Position numbers and translations under genes: made by a program. DNA of 64,000 nucleotides from Winogradskyella undariae (GTDB taxonomy: Bacteria; Bacteroidota; Bacteroidia; Flavobacteriales; Flavobacteriaceae). The stretch's first letter is position 1, and every line of letters starts with the position of its first letter. The stretch lies in assembly GCF_013285155.1 (NCBI RefSeq), contig NZ_JABTEL010000001.1, positions 1-64,000 of the forward strand, given 5' to 3'. Below the pieces are notes generated by a model. That model had not been told where the DNA came from, made no database searches, and was given only the letters and a program-made list of their open reading frames with translations. Shown in pieces: positions 9,538-19,189 of this stretch.

Positions 9538-11382
9538 TTATTTATCTTGATTGTCCATAAACTTACGCTCTAACTCAGCCTGAAACTCTTCCATTACAGG
9601 TCTTACAGTACTATCTGGCAAGTCGGCAATTTTTATATACATCAAACCATCAACCGCATTATTAAATAACGGATCTACATTAAATGCTACAAGTTTTGCG
9701 TTTTGTTTAATATATTTTTTAAGCAATACAGGTAAACGTAAAGCACCTGGTTCTACTTCATCTATAATTTTATCGAATTTATTTAAATCGGCTTCTGTTT
9801 CGTCAAAAACAAATTCTTTATCAGCATCTTTTAGTTTTACCTTAAATTCTTTTTTAGGATGTACGTATTGTGCCACATAAGGATCGTAGTAATGAGATTT
9901 CATAAACTCAATCATCAAACTCTTAGAGAAATTAGAAAATTGGTTGCTGATACTTACACCTCCAATTAAGTATTTGTGCTCAGGGAAACGCAATGTAATG
10001 TGTACAATTCCTTTCCAAAGTAAAAATAAAGGCATTGGTTTTTGTTGGTATTCTTTAATGATAAAAGCACGCCCCATTTCAATAGATTGGCTCATCATTT
10101 TATGTAATTCTGGTTCAAAACGAAATAAATCTTGAAGATAAAATCCGTCAATACCAAAACGCTTATAAATTTTAGAACCTAAGCCCATTCGGTAAGCTCC
10201 GGCAATTACGTTTTGCACATTATCCCATAAAAACATATGGTGATAATAAGTGTCAAATTTATCTAAATCAATCGCTTCGTTAGTTCCCTCTCCAACTTCT
10301 CTAAAAGTAATTTCACGCAAACGGCCTATTTCTCTTAGTATATTAGGAATGTCTTTTGGAGATGCTAAAAATACCTCGTAGTTTTTACTTTCTAAAAGTC
10401 TACAATCTCCAAGTCTAAGCTTATCTACCTCGGCAATCATTAATTTTGGTGCAATAGGAGTAACAATACGCTTAGGTAACTTAGCCACTTTTAACTGAGA
10501 TTGAATATTGTTTAAAAGTTTAGGTTTATCTTCAAAAGTTTTAGACAACATATAGGTTTTTCGTCTTAAAAATTCTGAGAATTCAGGAAGCGTTGGATGT
10601 TCTTTTTGATCTTTTAAAGAGATAGGTTTACCTATTCTAACTTTAATTATACGTCTTTTTTGCGTTAACACTTCTGATGGTAATTTTGCAGTTCTTAGTG
10701 TGTCACTTATTTTAGAAAGTCGGTAAAATAATCTACTATTTTTAGCATGAAAATAAATAGGAACTACAGGAACTTCTGCTTTCTGAATTAATTTCATTGC
10801 AGAGGCTTCCCATTCTTTATCCACAACTAATTTTCCATCTTTATATGTGGATACTTGCCCAGCAGGAAAAATACCTAATGGGTGCCCCGCTCTTAAATGT
10901 AAAATTGCATTTTTAAAACCTGAAATACTGCTTGCTGCATCTTTACGACCCTCAAAAGGATTAACAGGCATGATGTATGGTTTTAATGGCTCAATGCGGT
11001 GCAGTAAAAAATTAGCAATGATCTTAAAATCACTACGTTGCTCTATCATTAATTTTAACAGTAAAATACCATCAATACCACCAAGAGGATGATTAGAAAT
11101 TGTGACATAAGGTCCTTCTTTTGGAAGCCTTTTCATGTCTTCTTCTGGGATTTCAAACTTAATTTGAAATTCGTCTAATATAGCATCTAAAAAAGCACCA
11201 TCACTAAGATGCTTATTTCGCAAGTAGAATTTATTTATTGTTGATATTTTTAGGACTTTCATTAATACCCAACCCAAAAAGGTTCCTAAGAACCCATATT
11301 TATCAACATGAATTGCCTTTGCAACTTCCTTTGCGGTGACTAATCCTTTATCTGATGATTTCCCCATAAACAAATGTAACAA
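9538..11382 (-). CDS. Two-domain acyltransferase, OlsF-like (PlsC-type plus GNAT/OlsB-type)
   Basis: This 614-residue protein joins two acyltransferase domains. The N-terminal half is PlsC-like, with NHPLGGIDG (His98, Asp104) and FPAG at 172-175. The C-terminal half, from about residue 340, resembles OlsB-type N-acyltransferases (REITFREVGEGTNEAIDLD, then FYLQDLFRF and EMGRAFI). Known OlsF proteins carry the same two activities in one chain and make ornithine lipids; in Bacteroidota, related enzymes also make glycine lipids and flavolipin-type aminolipids. The amino-acid specificity cannot be read here. An alternative start is the ATG at 11367. It lies 4 bases after the aspartate kinase gene, forming a three-gene operon with it. 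Confidence 0.8.
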   Translation of the reverse strand: MLHLFMGKSSDKGLVTAKEVAKAIHVDKYGFLGTFLGWVLMKVLKISTINKFYLRNKHLSDGAFLDAILDEFQIKFEIPEEDMKRLPKEGPYVTISNHPLGGIDGILLLKLMIEQRSDFKIIANFLLHRIEPLKPYIMPVNPFEGRKDAASSISGFKNAILHLRAGHPLGIFPAGQVSTYKDGKLVVDKEWEASAMKLIQKAEVPVVPIYFHAKNSRLFYRLSKISDTLRTAKLPSEVLTQKRRIIKVRIGKPISLKDQKEHPTLPEFSEFLRRKTYMLSKTFEDKPKLLNNIQSQLKVAKLPKRIVTPIAPKLMIAEVDKLRLGDCRLLESKNYEVFLASPKDIPNILREIGRLREITFREVGEGTNEAIDLDKFDTYYHHMFLWDNVQNVIAGAYRMGLGSKIYKRFGIDGFYLQDLFRFEPELHKMMSQSIEMGRAFIIKEYQQKPMPLFLLWKGIVHITLRFPEHKYLIGGVSISNQFSNFSKSLMIEFMKSHYYDPYVAQYVHPKKEFKVKLKDADKEFVFDETEADLNKFDKIIDEVEPGALRLPVLLKKYIKQNAKLVAFNVDPLFNNAVDGLMYIKIADLPDSTVRPVMEEFQAELERKFMDNQDK

Positions 11383-11386
11383 CTAA

Positions 11387-12637
11387 TTATTTAGTAACTA
11401 TTTGTACTGTTACTTGTGCTAGCTGCTTTAATAACACGATTTTATCTTTTTCAAGCTCTTTTACAACATCTTCATTATAATGTCTAATGGTGTATAAACT
11501 GACATTATTATGGCATGTTACTTTAAATTTAGCTTTTAAATGTTGAAGTAATTTTTCTAAATTATCATATAAATTATCGATACAAACAGAGAAGCTAATT
11601 GCCGAATTCTGAATCATATCTACCTTCATTTTGTATAAATGTAATAAACTAAAAATTTCACTAATATTATCTTCCATAATGTACGAAAAATCTAATGATG
11701 AAAGTGAAATTAAAGTCTGGTTTTTCTTTACAATAAAGCATGGGATTTTAGGTTCTAATGCTTTTCCTTTACTAACACAAGTTCCTGCTCCTTCTGGGTT
11801 TAAAAACGATTTTACAAACAAAGGAATCTCCTTTTGCTGTAAGGGCTGAAGCGTTTTTGGGTGAATTACAGAAGCACCATAAAAAGCCAATTCAATAGCT
11901 TCTCTGTATGATATATGATGTAGTAATTGTGCGTTTTCAAAATGACGAGGATCTGCATTTAAAACTCCAGGAACATCTTTCCAGATGGTTACACTATTAG
12001 CGTTTAGGCAATAAGCAAAAATTGCAGCCGTATAATCACTACCTTCTCTACCTAATGTTGTGGTAAAGTTATTGGCATCACTGCCTAAAAATCCTTGTGT
12101 AATATTTAAAACTTTTGGATCTAAATTAGAAGAAATATTTTGTTGTGTAGCTTCCCAGTTTACGTTAGAATGTCTGTAATAGTTATCTGTTTTTACAAAT
12201 TCTCTAACATCTAACCAATTGTTTTTTAAGCCTATTTCATTAAGGTAATGACTAATAATAGTGGTTGAAATTAATTCTCCATAGCCAATAACCTGATCGT
12301 AAACATAGTTGTAATCTGGTGATTTATTACTTTTAAAAAAAGCATTTAATTCTTCAAAAAGTGTTTTGACATCTACGAATACTTGATGACGATTATTTTC
12401 AAATAAATCAATTAAAATATCGTTATGGCATTTTATAACGTCATAGATGGCACTTTGCAATTCATTTTTGTGCTCAAAATAATTTTTGATAACCAATTCC
12501 ATATGGTTTGTTGTTTTTCCCATTGCAGAAACAACAACCAAAGTATTCTCATACCCTGTAGTTTTTAAAACTTTTGCTAAGTTTTTTACACCATCAGCAT
12601 CTTTTACAGATGCGCCACCAAACTTATAAATTTGCAT
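11387..12637 (-). CDS. lysC: Aspartate kinase (monofunctional)
   Basis: It phosphorylates L-aspartate with ATP, the first step towards lysine, threonine and methionine. The 416 residues begin with KFGGASV (KFGGTS in most relatives), and contain the substrate/ATP-site TLGREGSDYTAA near residue 195 and the VIHPKTLQPL segment near 255. The C-terminal 120 residues fit a pair of ACT domains, although with weak similarity to the classic allosteric type. There is no fused homoserine dehydrogenase. Its ATG overlaps the stop codon of the upstream GNAT gene (TAATG), implying translational coupling. The symbol is given at family level; paralogues elsewhere in the genome are likely. Confidence 0.9.
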   Translation of the reverse strand: MQIYKFGGASVKDADGVKNLAKVLKTTGYENTLVVVSAMGKTTNHMELVIKNYFEHKNELQSAIYDVIKCHNDILIDLFENNRHQVFVDVKTLFEELNAFFKSNKSPDYNYVYDQVIGYGELISTTIISHYLNEIGLKNNWLDVREFVKTDNYYRHSNVNWEATQQNISSNLDPKVLNITQGFLGSDANNFTTTLGREGSDYTAAIFAYCLNANSVTIWKDVPGVLNADPRHFENAQLLHHISYREAIELAFYGASVIHPKTLQPLQQKEIPLFVKSFLNPEGAGTCVSKGKALEPKIPCFIVKKNQTLISLSSLDFSYIMEDNISEIFSLLHLYKMKVDMIQNSAISFSVCIDNLYDNLEKLLQHLKAKFKVTCHNNVSLYTIRHYNEDVVKELEKDKIVLLKQLAQVTVQIVTK

Positions 12638-13113
12638 TATAATTGATTTAAATAATTTTCAATTCCTTTTTCATTTAAATGTGCTACATTCCAATCTCTC
12701 ATAACGTTTGCACCTTTACTTTCGTAGAATTTTATAGCAGGTTCGTTCCAATCTAAAACTTCCCAACTTACACGTTTTACACCAAGTTGTTTAGCATGTT
12801 TAACAACGGCGTCTAAAAGTAGAGTTCCAAGTCCTTTGCCTCTAGAATTTTCACTAACAATAAGATCTTCTAAATGTAAAATTGGGCCTTTCCAAGTAGA
12901 ATATCTCGGGTAAACTAAGGCAATACCTTCAATTTTATTTTCAAGCTCACTAACAAAACAGGTAAACTTTGGGTTGGTACCAAAGCCATCTTTTTCTAAA
13001 TCGGATTGTGTGATTTCTACAGCATCTGTTTCTTTTTCAAAAGTTGCTAATTCTTGAATAAGCTCTATCACTCTTGGCATATCTTGTATGACCGCTAATC
13101 TTGGTTGTTTCAT
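12637..13113 (-). CDS. GNAT family N-acetyltransferase
   Basis: A 158-residue acetyl-CoA-dependent acetyltransferase. The GNAT core is visible: LHLEDLIVSENSRGKGLGTLLL holds the acetyl-CoA pyrophosphate loop (RGKGLG), and VLDWNEPAIKFYESKGA is the usual C-terminal strand-helix. It is most like the small diamine/amine acetyltransferase-type GNATs, but the substrate cannot be assigned. Its stop codon overlaps the start of the aspartate kinase gene by one base, so it is the first gene of a three-gene operon. Confidence 0.9.
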   Translation of the reverse strand: MKQPRLAVIQDMPRVIELIQELATFEKETDAVEITQSDLEKDGFGTNPKFTCFVSELENKIEGIALVYPRYSTWKGPILHLEDLIVSENSRGKGLGTLLLDAVVKHAKQLGVKRVSWEVLDWNEPAIKFYESKGANVMRDWNVAHLNEKGIENYLNQL

Positions 13114-13239
13114 TATTACGAATAAAAAACATCAAAGGTAATCTAAACTCGCTTCATAAAACAATTTTTAGAAAGCGAAAACGTTGTAGTTCTTTAAAAA
13201 AATACGATATTTGTGAGCATATAATCAATAACATATTTC

Positions 13240-14256
13240 ATGTCTAAACCAAATCAAACCCTAGGGGAATTTATAATAGAAAATCAAACGTCTTTTAAAT
13301 ATACCTCTGGTGAACTTTCTCGTCTTTTAAATTCTATTCGTTTAGCAGCTAAGGTTGTTAACCATGAAGTAAATAAAGCGGGGTTGGTAGATATTATTGG
13401 TACAGCTGGTGATGTTAATATTCAAGGTGAAGATCAGCAGAAATTAGATGTGTATGCTAATGATAAATTTATTCAAACTTTAACCAAACGAAATATTGTT
13501 TGTGGAATAGCGAGTGAAGAAGAAGATAACTTTATTGCCATTAATAGTCAAGATGAAAATAATCAGAACAAATATGTTGTTTTAATTGATCCGTTAGATG
13601 GATCTTCTAATATCGATGTTAATGTTTCTGTAGGAACTATTTTTTCAATTTACAGACGTATTACTCCCATAGGAACACCTGTTAAAATTGAAGATTTTTT
13701 ACAAAAAGGAAGTGCACAAGTTGCAGCTGGTTATGTGGTATATGGAACTTCTACGATGTTAGTTTATACAACAGGACATGGTGTTAATGGTTTTACGCTT
13801 AACCCAGCAATAGGATCTTATTATTTGTCTCACCCTGATATGAAATTTCCAGAAGATGGAAATATCTATTCTGTAAATGAAGGTAATTATTCACATTTCC
13901 CTATTGGTATCAAAAAATATATAAAATATTGCCAGGAAGAAGAAGGAGATCGTCCTTATACAAGTCGTTATATAGGTTCTTTGGTTTCTGATTTTCATAG
14001 AAACATGATTAAAGGAGGGATTTATATGTATCCTCAAAGTTCTAAAAACCCTAATGGAAAACTACGTTTGTTATATGAATGTAATCCTATGGCATTTTTA
14101 GCTGAGCAAGCTAATGGAAAAGCGAGTGACGGATATACCCGTATTATGGATTTAGATCCAAAAGAATTACACGAGCGTGCACCTTTTATTTGTGGTAGTA
14201 AAAATATGGTAGAAAAAGTAGAAGAATTTATGCGTAACGCAGAAAAAGAGTTTTAA
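13240..14256 (+). CDS. fbp: Fructose-1,6-bisphosphatase, class 1
   Basis: This gluconeogenic enzyme removes the 1-phosphate from fructose 1,6-bisphosphate with Mg2+. The 338-residue length is normal for class 1. The metal-binding motif DPLDGSSN is at residues 117-124, and the upstream ASEEED acidic cluster at 91-96 supplies further metal ligands. The [20 protein letters not shown] segment near 275-290 is the typical substrate-binding and phosphate region. It is a single gene, divergent from the GNAT operon, and ends at a strong hairpin shared with the converging TerB-like gene. Confidence 0.96.
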   Translation: MSKPNQTLGEFIIENQTSFKYTSGELSRLLNSIRLAAKVVNHEVNKAGLVDIIGTAGDVNIQGEDQQKLDVYANDKFIQTLTKRNIVCGIASEEEDNFIAINSQDENNQNKYVVLIDPLDGSSNIDVNVSVGTIFSIYRRITPIGTPVKIEDFLQKGSAQVAAGYVVYGTSTMLVYTTGHGVNGFTLNPAIGSYYLSHPDMKFPEDGNIYSVNEGNYSHFPIGIKKYIKYCQEEEGDRPYTSRYIGSLVSDFHRNMIKGGIYMYPQSSKNPNGKLRLLYECNPMAFLAEQANGKASDGYTRIMDLDPKELHERAPFICGSKNMVEKVEEFMRNAEKEF

Positions 14257-14276
14257 ACTAAGTCATAAACAACAAC

Positions 14277-14309
14277 AAAAAAGCAACCTAATTATTTAGG
14301 TTGCTTTTT
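14277..14309. terminator. Bidirectional terminator between fbp and the TerB-like gene
   Basis: AAAAAGCAACCTAA (14278-14291) pairs perfectly with TTAGGTTGCTTTTT (14296-14309) across a TTAT loop. The A and T runs on either side suit both converging genes. Confidence 0.9.
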
Positions 14310-14334
14310 ACTTTTACAGAACTTAAGTCAACGA

Positions 14335-14766
14335 CTATTTGTTCATGTTTTTCATTTCTGTAATAAAAGTATCAGCATCTACTTTATCATGCGCTAGAGC
14401 TAAAGCTTTATCAGCAATATATCTTACATTTTGAGCATGAAACCCTAAGCCAACACATAATTTTTCTAATAACCAATGTTGATTAGGTCCTTCGATATCA
14501 TCAATCCAAACCATACGTGCTAAATCGTATAAACGCTCTAAACGTAGATCGTATGAAGATGGAGGATTAATAGGATGACTTTTATAATCTTTTAGTATTT
14601 CTTCGTAATCTTCTGCAGAAATATCTAAGCGTGTTGCTAGACGATCTAGGAAAGCTTTTTCTTTATCAGTAATAATCCCATCACTTTGTGCAACCCTTAC
14701 AATGGCTGCAAAATGGTCTTCGTTGCGCTTTTTAAATCCGCTATCGAATAAATCTGAAAATGACAT
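14335..14766 (-). CDS. TerB-like helical protein
   Basis: A 143-residue all-helical protein of the TerB/DjlA-N group. The signature is AAIVRVAQSDGIITDKEKAFLDRLA near residues 20-45, which in this fold forms a metal-binding helical repeat, followed by a second half with LARMVWIDDIEGPNQHWLLEKL. Tellurite resistance is the historical name of the group; no other ter gene is nearby, so that function is not implied here. It is a single gene convergent with fbp and divergent from mfd. Confidence 0.75.
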   Translation of the reverse strand: MSFSDLFDSGFKKRNEDHFAAIVRVAQSDGIITDKEKAFLDRLATRLDISAEDYEEILKDYKSHPINPPSSYDLRLERLYDLARMVWIDDIEGPNQHWLLEKLCVGLGFHAQNVRYIADKALALAHDKVDADTFITEMKNMNK

Positions 14767-14849
14767 ATTTTAATGTTTAAATATTAGTAATTTGAGGACA
14801 AATATAATTCTATTCACATAATTATCAGTATTGGGCATTTCAAATATTT

Positions 14850-14857
14850 TATATTTG
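14850..14857 (+). promoter_or_regulatory. Putative mfd promoter
   Basis: TATATTTG fits the TAnnTTTG -7 consensus and is 22 bases before the TTG start of mfd. A TTG at 14831-14833 lies at a plausible -33 distance. Confidence 0.45.
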
Positions 14858-14879
14858 CAGGACTATCAAACAAAGAAAC

Positions 14880-17800
14880 TTGAGTAAAGTGACTATTACC
14901 CAAACACTCGCACAGACTTTGCAACTGCAAAATCTACAAACTACTATTGCCCAAAGCGAAGCAAAAACACATTTAAAAGGTCTAGTAGGATCTTCTTTTT
15001 CAATTACGGTTGCGGAAGCTTTTAAAACAGCAGAAAAACCGTTTTTACTTGTTTTTAATGATAAAGAAGAAGCGGCATACTACCTTAATGATTTAGAGCA
15101 ACTTATTAGTGCTAAAGATGTTCTTTTTTATCCGGGTAGTTATCGTAGACCTTATCAAATTGAAGAAACAAATAATGCTAATGTTCTGTTACGTGCCGAG
15201 GTTTTAAACCGTATTAATTCGCGTAAAAAACCGTGTATTATAGTTACGTATCCAGATGCACTTTTTGAAAAAGTAGTGACTAAAAAGGAACTTGAAAAGA
15301 ATACGTTAAAGATCGCTGTTGGTAATGACCTTAGTATTGATTTTGTAAACGAAGTTTTATTTGAATACAAGTTTAAACGTGTCGATTTTGTTACAGAACC
15401 AGGTGATTTTTCTGTCAGAGGTGGAATTGTAGATGTGTTTTCATTTTCTAATGATGAGCCTTATCGTATAGAGTTTTTTGGAGATGAAGTAGATAGTATA
15501 AGAACCTTTGATGTAGAAACACAACTTTCTACAGAGCGTATTAAAAAGGTGAGTATTATACCTAATGTGGCTAATAAACTTATAGCCGAACAGCGTGAAA
15601 GTTTTTTAAAATACGTTGCCAATAACACGGTTATATTTATTAAAAATGCCGCTTTTATATTTTCTAAAATTGATGATTTTTATGGAAAGGCAGAAGAGGC
15701 TTTTAAAAATCTGTCGAGTGATATAAAACATGCTTCACCTGAACAGTTATTCTGTACTTCGGGATTATTAAAGCGTCAATTTTTAGAGTATTCTTTGGTT
15801 GAATTTGGAACAGAAGCACTATTCGCAAAGCAACTTATTGCATTCTATACCACGCCACAACCTACGTTTAATAAGCAATTCAATTTATTAATAGAAAATT
15901 TAAATGAAAACCACGCTAACGGTATTACCAATTATATTTCTTGTGTAAGCGAGCAGCAAGCCAAACGGTTTCATGATATTTTTGATGATGCAGAGCAAGA
16001 AGTTCATTATCAGACTATAGTCCTTTCATTGTATCAAGGTTTTGTAGATACAGAGCATCAAATTGCGGTTTATACTGATCATCAAATTTTTGATCGTTAT
16101 CATAAATTCCATCTTAAAAATGGATATGCTAAAAAGCAAGCTATAACTTTAAAGGAACTTACAAATCTAGAAATTGGTGATTATGTAACTCATATTGATC
16201 ACGGTATTGGGAAATTTGGAGGACTTCAAAAAATAGATGTAGAAGGCAAAAAGCAAGAAGCTATAAAGTTAGTCTATGGGGAGCGAGATATTTTGTATCT
16301 CAGTATTCATTCCTTACATAAAATTACCAAGTTTAATGGTAAAGATGGAAAACCACCGACAGTTTACAAATTAGGAAGTAAAGCTTGGACAACTTTAAAA
16401 CAAAAAACAAAGTCTAGAGTAAAAGAAATTGCTTTCAATCTTATAAAATTATATGCGAAAAGAAAACTTAAAAAAGGTTTTCAGTACGCACCAGATAGTC
16501 ATATGCAATTAGAGCTTGAAGCCTCTTTTGTTTATGAAGATACGCCAGATCAAATGTCTTCTACTGCAGCTATAAAAGAAGATATGGAAAGCGAGCGTCC
16601 AATGGATCGTTTAATTTGTGGTGATGTTGGTTTCGGAAAAACAGAGGTTGCAATTAGAGCAGCATTTAAAGCTGTAGATAATGGAAAGCAAGTTGCCGTT
16701 TTGGTACCAACAACAATATTAGCGTATCAGCATGCGCGAACATTTAAGGAGCGTTTAAAAGATTTTCCGGTAACGGTAGATTATGTTAATCGTTTTAGAA
16801 CTGCTAAAGAAAAACGAGAAACATTAGAGGGCTTAGAAAATGGAAATATCGATATTATTATAGGGACACACCAATTGGCTAGTAAAAACGTAAAATTTAA
16901 AGATTTAGGTTTACTAATTGTAGATGAAGAGCAAAAATTTGGTGTTGCCGTAAAAGAAAAATTAAAAACGATTAAGGAAAATGTAGATGTATTAACATTG
17001 ACAGCAACTCCAATACCTAGAACACTTCAGTTTAGTTTAATGGCAGCAAGAGATTTATCGGTTATTAATACCGCACCGCCAAATAGATACCCAATTGAAA
17101 GTCATGTTGTCCGTTTTGGAGAAGAAACCATTAGAGATGCTGTGAGTTATGAAATTGAGCGTGGCGGACAAGTGTTCTTTATTCATAATCGTATTGAAAA
17201 TATCAAGGAAGTTGCAGGGATGATTCAACGTTTGGTACCTGATGCTAAAATAGGGATTGGTCACGGACAGCTTGATGGAAAAAAACTAGAAGGTCTTATG
17301 TTGGCTTTTATGAATGGTGAATTTGATGTTTTAGTCAGTACTACTATTATTGAAAGTGGTTTAGATGTACCAAATGCCAATACTATTTTTATAAATAACG
17401 CCAATAATTTTGGGTTGAGTGATTTGCACCAAATGCGTGGACGTGTAGGTCGAAGTAATAAAAAAGCATTCTGTTATTTTATTACACCAGAACATTCTGC
17501 AATGACATCAGATGCTAGAAAACGTATCTCGGCTTTAGAGCAATTTACAGAATTAGGTAGCGGATTTAATATTGCTATGAAAGATTTAGAAATTCGTGGC
17601 GCAGGAGATTTATTAGGAGGAGAGCAAAGTGGATTTATTACCGATATCGGTTTTGATACTTACCAGAAAATTTTAAATGAAGCGATAGAAGAATTAAAAG
17701 AAACAGAATTTTCAGATTTATATAAAGATGATGGTAAGCCTAAAAATTACGTTAAGGATATGACCATTGATACGGATTTTGAATTATTGTTTCCAGATGA

Positions 17801-18209
17801 TTATATAAATAATATTACCGAGCGTCTTAATCTTTATACCAAGTTAAACGCTATTAAAACCGAAGAAGAACTTGCTAAGTTTGAAGCTGATATTATTGAC
17901 CGTTTTGGAGAGTTACCTACACAAGTTGCCGACTTGTTAGATAGTGTTCGTTTAAAGTGGATTGCTACTAAAATGGGGATTGAAAAGCTTATTATGAAGC
18001 AGGGTAAGATGATTGGTTACTTTATAAACGATCAGCAAAGTAGTTTTTATCAAAGCGCAGATTTTTTAAGAGTGATGCAATTTGTTCAAACTAATGCGAG
18101 AAAATGTACCATAAAAGAAAAACAAACCCGAAAAGGATTACGTCTGCTTATTACATTTGATAAAATTAAAAATACCAAGCAGGCTCTCCTGGCTTTAAAG
18201 GATATATAA
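14880..18209 (+). CDS. mfd: Transcription-repair coupling factor Mfd
   Basis: Mfd is a DNA translocase that removes stalled RNA polymerase at lesions and recruits UvrA. The 1109 residues show the usual order: a UvrB-like N-terminal part (about 1-330), the RNA-polymerase-interacting CarD-like domain (about 430-500, with GDYVTHIDHGIGKF and ERDILYLSIHSLHKI), then two helicase lobes. The Walker A is CGDVGFGKTEVA, the Walker B is LIVDEEQKFG, and motif VI is QMRGRVGRS. A C-terminal TRCF domain follows. The start is TTG at 14880, giving an MSKVTITQTL N-terminus; no ATG fits. The last base overlaps the ATG of the next gene (TAATG), so the two are coupled. Confidence 0.96.
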   Translation: MSKVTITQTLAQTLQLQNLQTTIAQSEAKTHLKGLVGSSFSITVAEAFKTAEKPFLLVFNDKEEAAYYLNDLEQLISAKDVLFYPGSYRRPYQIEETNNANVLLRAEVLNRINSRKKPCIIVTYPDALFEKVVTKKELEKNTLKIAVGNDLSIDFVNEVLFEYKFKRVDFVTEPGDFSVRGGIVDVFSFSNDEPYRIEFFGDEVDSIRTFDVETQLSTERIKKVSIIPNVANKLIAEQRESFLKYVANNTVIFIKNAAFIFSKIDDFYGKAEEAFKNLSSDIKHASPEQLFCTSGLLKRQFLEYSLVEFGTEALFAKQLIAFYTTPQPTFNKQFNLLIENLNENHANGITNYISCVSEQQAKRFHDIFDDAEQEVHYQTIVLSLYQGFVDTEHQIAVYTDHQIFDRYHKFHLKNGYAKKQAITLKELTNLEIGDYVTHIDHGIGKFGGLQKIDVEGKKQEAIKLVYGERDILYLSIHSLHKITKFNGKDGKPPTVYKLGSKAWTTLKQKTKSRVKEIAFNLIKLYAKRKLKKGFQYAPDSHMQLELEASFVYEDTPDQMSSTAAIKEDMESERPMDRLICGDVGFGKTEVAIRAAFKAVDNGKQVAVLVPTTILAYQHARTFKERLKDFPVTVDYVNRFRTAKEKRETLEGLENGNIDIIIGTHQLASKNVKFKDLGLLIVDEEQKFGVAVKEKLKTIKENVDVLTLTATPIPRTLQFSLMAARDLSVINTAPPNRYPIESHVVRFGEETIRDAVSYEIERGGQVFFIHNRIENIKEVAGMIQRLVPDAKIGIGHGQLDGKKLEGLMLAFMNGEFDVLVSTTIIESGLDVPNANTIFINNANNFGLSDLHQMRGRVGRSNKKAFCYFITPEHSAMTSDARKRISALEQFTELGSGFNIAMKDLEIRGAGDLLGGEQSGFITDIGFDTYQKILNEAIEELKETEFSDLYKDDGKPKNYVKDMTIDTDFELLFPDDYINNITERLNLYTKLNAIKTEEELAKFEADIIDRFGELPTQVADLLDSVRLKWIATKMGIEKLIMKQGKMIGYFINDQQSSFYQSADFLRVMQFVQTNARKCTIKEKQTRKGLRLLITFDKIKNTKQALLALKDI

Positions 18210-19072
18210 TGAATGAAAAAAATCATTTAAATAACCTATTGTTGCTAACTCTGGCAACATTATTTATGAGTACTTCTGGTCCTTTGGGTAGATTTATAGA
18301 TATGCCTACTCCAGTAATTATTTGGTGGCGTTGTATTTTATCTGTATTTATTTTACTAGCATTTTGTTTATACAAAGGCATTAATCTAAAAATAAAAAAT
18401 CATAAAGACCGTAGAACTTTTATTGTTGCAGCCTTATTTATGGGAGGACATTGGATTTTTTACTTCTATGCTTTAAAACTCTCTAATGTTGCTATAGGCA
18501 TGCTTTCTCTATTTACATTTCCTGTTTTAATAGCACTTTTAGAGCCTTTTTTTACTAAGGTTAAATTAGATTCAATGCATATTGTTTTAGGTCTTATGGT
18601 GCTTTTAGGTATTTATATTTTGGCTCCAGAATTCGATTTAGAAAGTAGCCATTTGCAAGGTGTTCTCTCGGGCTTATTGTCCGCTTTATTTTATGCGCTT
18701 AGAATTTTAATGTTAAAAAATCATGTAAAGACTTATAACAGTATAATGCTTATGTTTTATCAAGTACTTATACTTTCCTTTGTATTAGCGCCTACTCTAT
18801 ATTTTATGGGGACCTCTACAATTACAACGCAATATCCATATGTTTTACTATTAGCATTTGTAACGACTGCCTTAGGACATACAATGTTTGTAAATAGTTT
18901 AAATCATTTTAAAGCAAGTACAGCAAGTATTATAGGAAGTACACAACCTGTTTTCGGAATTATAATAGCGTATTTCTTTTTAAACGAAACACCAACAATC
19001 CATACATTTATAGGGGGGAGTTTAATATTAGCAACCGTTATTATTGAAAGTGTGAGGTCTAAAAAGGGATAA
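18209..19072 (+). CDS. DMT superfamily transporter (EamA family)
   Basis: A 287-residue inner-membrane protein with about ten hydrophobic segments arranged as two EamA repeats (about 10-140 and 150-285). The first carries MSTSGPLGRFIDMPTPVIIWWR, of which the WWR turn is common in the family. The second repeats the layout, with an ASIIGSTQPVFGIIIAYFFL signature. Family members export or import amino acids, nucleosides and other metabolites; the substrate is unknown. It overlaps mfd by one base, an arrangement that suggests co-expression but not shared function. Confidence 0.85.
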   Translation: MNEKNHLNNLLLLTLATLFMSTSGPLGRFIDMPTPVIIWWRCILSVFILLAFCLYKGINLKIKNHKDRRTFIVAALFMGGHWIFYFYALKLSNVAIGMLSLFTFPVLIALLEPFFTKVKLDSMHIVLGLMVLLGIYILAPEFDLESSHLQGVLSGLLSALFYALRILMLKNHVKTYNSIMLMFYQVLILSFVLAPTLYFMGTSTITTQYPYVLLLAFVTTALGHTMFVNSLNHFKASTASIIGSTQPVFGIIIAYFFLNETPTIHTFIGGSLILATVIIESVRSKKG

Positions 19073-19189
19073 AAACAGAATTATAATGGTACAATTATTG
19101 AAGTTGTTAAACCGTTATTATAGCATACGAATAAGTATTAAGTTTACATCATAATTTATAAGCTTACAAGACCTCTTTTTAGAGGTATA

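Noticed and set aside
14335-14766. Tellurite resistance role of the TerB-like gene
   Set aside because: Only the fold supports the name; no terC, terD or terZ genes are nearby.
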